From positions 1 to 64,000 of the forward strand of contig WTBY01000003.1 in NCBI GenBank assembly GCA_013138865.1: 64,000 bases of DNA, read 5' to 3'. Source of the stretch: Helicobacteraceae bacterium (GTDB taxonomy: Bacteria > Campylobacterota > Campylobacteria > Campylobacterales > Sulfurimonadaceae). A program made the position numbers and the translations under genes. Under the pieces are notes generated by a model. That model saw nothing but the letters and a program-made list of their open reading frames with translations. It had not been told where the DNA came from and did no database searches. Of the stretch, positions 59,931-64,000 are shown piece by piece. Position 1 is the first letter of the stretch. Each line of letters begins with the position of its first letter.

Positions 59931-61222
59931 GATGGTAAAATACAACATAATTTAGAGTTTATTTTTAAAGAAGCAACTGTTCCATCAGCTCCATCAACTC
60001 TATTTTTAATAGCTATTTTAGCTCCGATCGCATCAGCAGCTGAAGCGGCTAAGAATAGACCTAGACCAACTCCACTCTTATTTCCTTGACGTTTAAACGG
60101 TGCGAAAAGATCCATGCTTTCATCTACTCCACAACCCTCATCTATAACCTCTATTAAAAGACCCTCTTTACATAAGTTGCTCTGTAGTAGTACTTTTTTA
60201 TCTGCAGGTGTAAATTTAAGTGCATTTTGCAAAAAGTTTTGAACTATCTGGTTTAATAACTTCACTTGCATAGTAGCCATGAAACTATTTGGTAATAAAT
60301 TAGTCTCAAGTACTTTAGAGTCACTCTCAGCTAAAAGTTTAAAATCATTACCTTTTTGTTCTAAAACTTTTATAATATCAATTTCAATAGGCTTCTCTAA
60401 GTGAGCACTCTCTTGACGACCTATATTTAAAATATCCGCTACTATTTTATTCATGTCATCTACACTATTGTTAGTTACCTGAAGTGCTTCTATATACTCA
60501 TGAGCTTGACGCTCTTTTATAAGTGTAACTTGATTTTTAAGTTTTATAACTGCTAGTGGTGTTTTAAGCTCATGCGCAGCTCCTATGAAAAGTTCTTTTT
60601 GATACTTTACAAAGTTATGAATTCTACTTATTAAATGGTTAAGTGTTTCGCCTAATGGCACAAACTCTTCTGGTAACTCTTTAACTTTGATAGGATGAAT
60701 TAAATGCTCATTCATATTTGAGAGACGGCGACTTAAAAGAGCTATGGGGCGTGAGAGAAGACCTGAAACTGCGTAAGCATAAAGAACTAAAATACCTAGT
60801 GTTATAATATTTAAAAGTATAATAGTACGCATTATCTTTTTTAACAGTTTTTCTGTACTACTTACATCTTTACTAACTTTTAAATAGCTCATCTTTTTTA
60901 AATTATATGGATATATCAACGTCAAGTAAGATTTTCTATTTTTGTTAAAGATATACCACTCAATATGGTCAGCACTGTCTTCTAGTATAATTAGCTCAAC
61001 GTTGAGATCAAGTAAAGAGTCTGTATCAGATTGAAGCTCTTTGTATAATGATTCATAAGCACAAATATTTTGCGCAAATTTTAGAAGTTCAGCCTCTTTA
61101 TCATCATAAATAGATTTAGATATAAAAAAGTATAAGGCAGTTGAAAAAATGAAAATAAGTGCCACCGAAGCGACAAGAAGTTGTACAAGAAATTGACTTC
61201 TTATACTTCTTTTTGAAAACAT
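59927..61222 (-). CDS. Sensor histidine kinase
   Basis: A 431-residue classical kinase: helix 12-33, short periplasmic domain to about 130, helix about 135-155, HAMP 155-205, dimerisation helix with His in 'GAAHELKTPLAV' (about 220), ATPase with 'NFLQNALKFTP', 'VIDEGCGVD' and 'GVGLGLFLA'. The regulator gene lies 17 bases upstream. The signal is unknown; its convergence with the Ca2+/H+ antiporter gene does not prove a link. Confidence 0.9.
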   Translation of the reverse strand: MFSKRSIRSQFLVQLLVASVALIFIFSTALYFFISKSIYDDKEAELLKFAQNICAYESLYKELQSDTDSLLDLNVELIILEDSADHIEWYIFNKNRKSYLTLIYPYNLKKMSYLKVSKDVSSTEKLLKKIMRTIILLNIITLGILVLYAYAVSGLLSRPIALLSRRLSNMNEHLIHPIKVKELPEEFVPLGETLNHLISRIHNFVKYQKELFIGAAHELKTPLAVIKLKNQVTLIKERQAHEYIEALQVTNNSVDDMNKIVADILNIGRQESAHLEKPIEIDIIKVLEQKGNDFKLLAESDSKVLETNLLPNSFMATMQVKLLNQIVQNFLQNALKFTPADKKVLLQSNLCKEGLLIEVIDEGCGVDESMDLFAPFKRQGNKSGVGLGLFLAASAADAIGAKIAIKNRVDGADGTVASLKINSKLCCILPS

Positions 61223-61239
61223 TTAAAAAGCTTTAAATG

Positions 61240-61914
61240 TTACGAAATTTCTTTTGGAAAACAAAATCTATAACCACGACGACGAACAGTTTCAATTGTA
61301 GTAATAAGTAATGGTTTATCCATTTTTTGTCTAATTTGATTAATTGCAACTTCAATAACATTTGGAGTTACAAGTTCTGGCTCTTCCCAAATAGCGTCAA
61401 GAAGTTGTTCTTTAGAAACAATCTGATCACGGTGACGAGCAAGGTGAGTTAAAACTTCAAAAGGTTTACCCTTAAGCTCAATCTCTTTCTCTTTGTAAAT
61501 AATTTTTTCCTCTTCTGGGTTAATAACTAGATCTTCAATCTCAATTATATTACTTCCACCAAAACGAAGACGAGCTTCTATACGTGCAAGTAAAACATCA
61601 AAGTCAAAAGGTTTGCGAACATAATCATCTGCACCAGCTTTAAGTGCTTCAATTTCACTTGCATTATCATCACGTGCAGAAAGTACTATAACATTTGTTT
61701 TAGGAGTGTTTGTTTTAATATTACCGATAATATCAACACCATTTCCATCTGGAAGCATCCAATCCATTAACACTAAATCGTAGTTACGGATATCTAGGTA
61801 GTACTCACCATCTTTAAGTGTCTCAACAACATCACTTTGGTAACCATACTCTTTTAGCCCTTCAGCTAGCATTTTGTTTAAAGTAACTTCGTCTTCAATA
61901 ATTAAAATACGCAT
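61240..61914 (-). CDS. OmpR-type response regulator
   Basis: A 224-residue regulator: receiver with Asp8-Glu9 pocket, phospho-acceptor Asp51 in 'LVLMDWMLPDGNG' and Lys in 'YVRKPFD'; winged helix about 125-222, ending 'ETVRRRGYRFCF', the DNA-binding wing. It forms a pair with the kinase just downstream. Its relatives in Campylobacterota include essential regulators, but which one this corresponds to is not certain. Confidence 0.9.
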   Translation of the reverse strand: MRILIIEDEVTLNKMLAEGLKEYGYQSDVVETLKDGEYYLDIRNYDLVLMDWMLPDGNGVDIIGNIKTNTPKTNVIVLSARDDNASEIEALKAGADDYVRKPFDFDVLLARIEARLRFGGSNIIEIEDLVINPEEEKIIYKEKEIELKGKPFEVLTHLARHRDQIVSKEQLLDAIWEEPELVTPNVIEVAINQIRQKMDKPLLITTIETVRRRGYRFCFPKEIS

Positions 61915-62008
61915 TCGTACTCCTCTTCTTCTTTATTTATATTAAACTTAAAATTTTGCGGGATTATAGCACAGTTTTAGGAAAATTTAAAGTTTTTTTC
62001 AATTTTCT

Positions 62009-62335
62009 TTAAAATTTGTATTTATCTTTTACACTAACGATGCAGTTTCGTAAGATGTCAGGTTTACTTATCTCTAAAGTCAATAGATCTATTCTAGAAA
62101 AATTTTGTTTTAACTCACCACTTAAAGATTTTAAAGCATCTTCTAAAAGTAAAAACTTTCTTTTTTTCATCACTTTTTTTATAAGAGCAGAAACATCAGC
62201 ATAATTTATGTAATTTTCTTTTAGATAGCTATACTCAATTTTAACATCTACTATAACTCTTTGCTTAGATACTCTCTCAAAATCTAGAATTCCTATAATA
62301 CATTTGAATTCTAAATCTCTTATACGTATAATCAA
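62009..62335 (-). CDS. folB: Dihydroneopterin aldolase
   Basis: FolB converts dihydroneopterin to 6-hydroxymethyl-dihydropterin in folate synthesis. The 108-residue protein has the family start 'IRIRDLEFKCIIGILDFER', cut, and 'LLLEDALKSL' and 'LEISKPDILRNC' segments that build the pterin pocket. It is slightly short (usual about 120). It overlaps plsY by four bases. Confidence 0.85.
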   Translation of the reverse strand: MIIRIRDLEFKCIIGILDFERVSKQRVIVDVKIEYSYLKENYINYADVSALIKKVMKKRKFLLLEDALKSLSGELKQNFSRIDLLTLEISKPDILRNCIVSVKDKYKF

Positions 62336-62949
62336 GCAGTTACTTTTGACTCTTCACCTTTTATAAGGCGAACTATATTTGGAATATGTTTGTAAAAAAT
62401 AACAAAAGCTATGATCACTACTGGTGCATGAGGTATTGCAGGATTTAAGTAAAAACTAGAAGTAACTAGAGCTACTAAACCTATAAGTGAGGATAGAGAA
62501 GAAATTTTAATAGTTTTAGCACTTATAGCCCATACAACTAATGCGATCAGAGTCTCAATAGGTAACATTACCATTAATACACCCATTCCAGTTGCAACAC
62601 CTTTACCACCTTCAAACCACAAATATGGTGAAAAGCAGTGAGCAAGAACGGCAAGAACAGAAATAGTCCAAAGTAGTGAATCATCCATACCCATAGCCAT
62701 TGCAACGAGTAAAACCACAACACCTTTAAGTACGTCAAGAGCTAGAGTAGCAATACCTAGCTTCTTTGCCAATACTGGGTCACTCTCTTTTACAACACGA
62801 AGAACATTTGTAGCACCTATACTTTTAGAACCACTCTCTTTTATATCAACTTTAGCAAAAAACTTTGCCAGTAGTAGACCAAAAGGTATACCCGCTATTA
62901 AGTAGGTTGCTATGTAAAACTGTACATTTATATTAGATAAAAAATCCAT
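62332..62949 (-). CDS. plsY: Glycerol-3-phosphate acyltransferase
   Basis: PlsY moves acyl groups from acyl phosphate to glycerol 3-phosphate, the first step of phospholipid synthesis. The 205-residue protein has five helices and the three conserved loops: 'GIPFGLLLAKFF', 'DIKESGSKSIGATNVLRV' (glycine-rich motif) and 'WFEGGKGVATGMG' (catalytic). Transcription towards folB is certain from the overlap. Confidence 0.95.
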   Translation of the reverse strand: MDFLSNINVQFYIATYLIAGIPFGLLLAKFFAKVDIKESGSKSIGATNVLRVVKESDPVLAKKLGIATLALDVLKGVVVLLVAMAMGMDDSLLWTISVLAVLAHCFSPYLWFEGGKGVATGMGVLMVMLPIETLIALVVWAISAKTIKISSLSSLIGLVALVTSSFYLNPAIPHAPVVIIAFVIFYKHIPNIVRLIKGEESKVTA

Positions 62950-63034
62950 CTGTTTCTCTTTATATTAATATTGTAAGTGAGATTTTAGTTAAATATTTGT
63001 TATAATCGCATTAATTGAAATTAAGGATTAGTGT

Positions 63035-64000
63035 TTGAACTACTCTCATGAAGAACTAAAAGAGAAAATAACAGAGCTAAAAAACAACTTAAATGTTACA
63101 GTTGTAGGACATTTTTATCAAAGAGATGAAGTTTATGAAATGGCTGATATCACAGGAGACTCACTTGAGTTAGCACGCAGGTGTCAAGCTGATAAAAGTG
63201 AATTTGTAGTCTTTTGTGGTGTTGGCTTCATGGGTGAATCTGTAAAAGTGTTAAGTCCTAGTAAACGTGTTCTTATGCCACGTATTGCTTGTTGTGCTAT
63301 GGCTAAAATGATTGATGGTGAATATTATGACAACTCAATAGCCATACTAGAAAAATCAGGAATTAAAAAAGAGAATATTTTACCTATTACTTACATTAAT
63401 TCATCTGCTGAAGTTAAAGCAAAAGTTGGAGAGATGGGTGGTATGGTCTGTACTAGTTCGAATGCTAAAATAATTATTACTAAAGCATTAGGTGAGGGTA
63501 AAAAAATTCTTTTTGTTCCTGATCGCTGTTTAGGACAAAATATAGCAAATCAGATGGGCAAAAGTTCATGTGTGATCGGAGATGGTATTGATCCAAATAG
63601 TGTAGATATTATCTGTTATGATGGTTTTTGTTCTGTTCATCAACTATTTTCACTAGACGATATAGCTTTTTATAGAAAGAAATTTCCAGGTATTTTAGTA
63701 GCAGTTCACCCAGAGTGTGATCCAACTATTTGTGATGCTTCTGACTTTGTAGGTTCAACTTCTCAACTTATAAAATATATAAAAGAGTTACCACTTGAAC
63801 AGAAAGTAGTTGTAGGAACAGAGTTCAACATGGTTAATAGACTACGCGAAAAAAATACTTATGTCCTAAGTTCTACAAAACCAGAGTGCCCAACTATGAA
63901 TGAGACAACTTTAAATGATCTCTACTTAACTCTTAAGTCTATTGAAGACAAAGCACCCATAAATGAAATACAAGTTAATGAAAATACTGCGAAATGGGCA
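63035..64000 (+). CDS. nadA: Quinolinate synthase A, 5' part (runs off the window)
   Basis: NadA condenses iminoaspartate and dihydroxyacetone phosphate to quinolinate for NAD synthesis, with a 4Fe-4S cluster. The 322 visible codons begin at TTG 63035, with AAGGA about 8 bases upstream; no in-frame ATG is better. Motifs are 'VVGHFYQRDEVYEMAD', 'GDSLELAR', 'FCGVGFMGESVKVL' and 'HPECDPTICDASD'; the Cys in 'GGMVCTSS' and the first Cys region 'IACCAMAK' are cluster ligands. Only the C-terminus is outside. Confidence 0.95.
   Translation, partial: MNYSHEELKEKITELKNNLNVTVVGHFYQRDEVYEMADITGDSLELARRCQADKSEFVVFCGVGFMGESVKVLSPSKRVLMPRIACCAMAKMIDGEYYDNSIAILEKSGIKKENILPITYINSSAEVKAKVGEMGGMVCTSSNAKIIITKALGEGKKILFVPDRCLGQNIANQMGKSSCVIGDGIDPNSVDIICYDGFCSVHQLFSLDDIAFYRKKFPGILVAVHPECDPTICDASDFVGSTSQLIKYIKELPLEQKVVVGTEFNMVNRLREKNTYVLSSTKPECPTMNETTLNDLYLTLKSIEDKAPINEIQVNENTAKWA

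Overview
The window looks like chromosomal DNA of a Campylobacterota (Epsilonproteobacteria) member, most like the Sulfurimonas group; the genus is not certain. The reasons are low GC with short, often overlapping genes, many AT-rich histidine kinases with an 'IAHQW' H-box, a six-subunit Ech-type hydrogenase, a PglB-type oligosaccharyltransferase and many c-di-GMP proteins.

Layout. 1-2518: gene-free edge, an AbiEi/AbiEii-like toxin-antitoxin pair and a 20-codon resolvase stub. 2515-4518: panB (minus), then a solitary Hpt protein and trpA. 4539-14113: one minus-strand unit with moxR, a DUF58 gene, a small membrane gene, batA, a batB-batC fusion, batD, a degenerate GGDEF/PilZ-like gene and an APC permease. 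14225-15275: an unknown gene between two small hairpins, then the first of three small membrane-protein pairs. 15276-20015: a large lipoprotein and, downstream of it, a frame-shifted pglB. The lipoprotein carries 16 bacterial N-glycosylation sequons, so the two may be acceptor and enzyme. 20193-21791: repeated operator-like sites, an XRE-type regulator, a candidate multi-branched RNA and radC. 21762-23540: the second and third small membrane pairs flank ilvE. 23566-24204: trhA.

24231-31519 is an eight-gene minus-strand signalling operon: solute-binding protein, SiaA/SiaB/SiaC-type switch, CheA-like kinase fused to a CheX-like domain, two CheY-like receivers and a PAS-GGDEF cyclase. A response regulator and a 7TM kinase are divergent from it (31658-34230). 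Next come glutaminase, a heavy-metal RND efflux set led by a His-rich protein (35253-40969), a YfiR/GGDEF/TonB-receptor cluster (40997-44981) and a kinase/regulator pair (45112-47174). An Ech hydrogenase operon with its maturation protease fills 47163-52647. 52706-55058 holds a cupin, an unknown protein, Mn-dependent pyrophosphatase and another unknown.

55111-56400 is a decayed mobile region beside tRNA-Phe. It has the C-terminal third of an integron-type integrase and two attC-like 3' ends. The rest is core: murD, mraY, a Ca2+/H+ antiporter, a kinase/regulator pair, folB, plsY and the start of nadA, which runs off the right edge.

The best candidates for something undescribed are: (i) the three-copy pair of small membrane proteins driven by near-identical leaderless promoters, with a possible fourth remnant fused to the integrase; (ii) the lipoprotein-PglB pair; (iii) the structured RNA before radC; and (iv) the extended Sia/CheA/cyclase operon. 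All functions are read from sequence alone; no database search was run.
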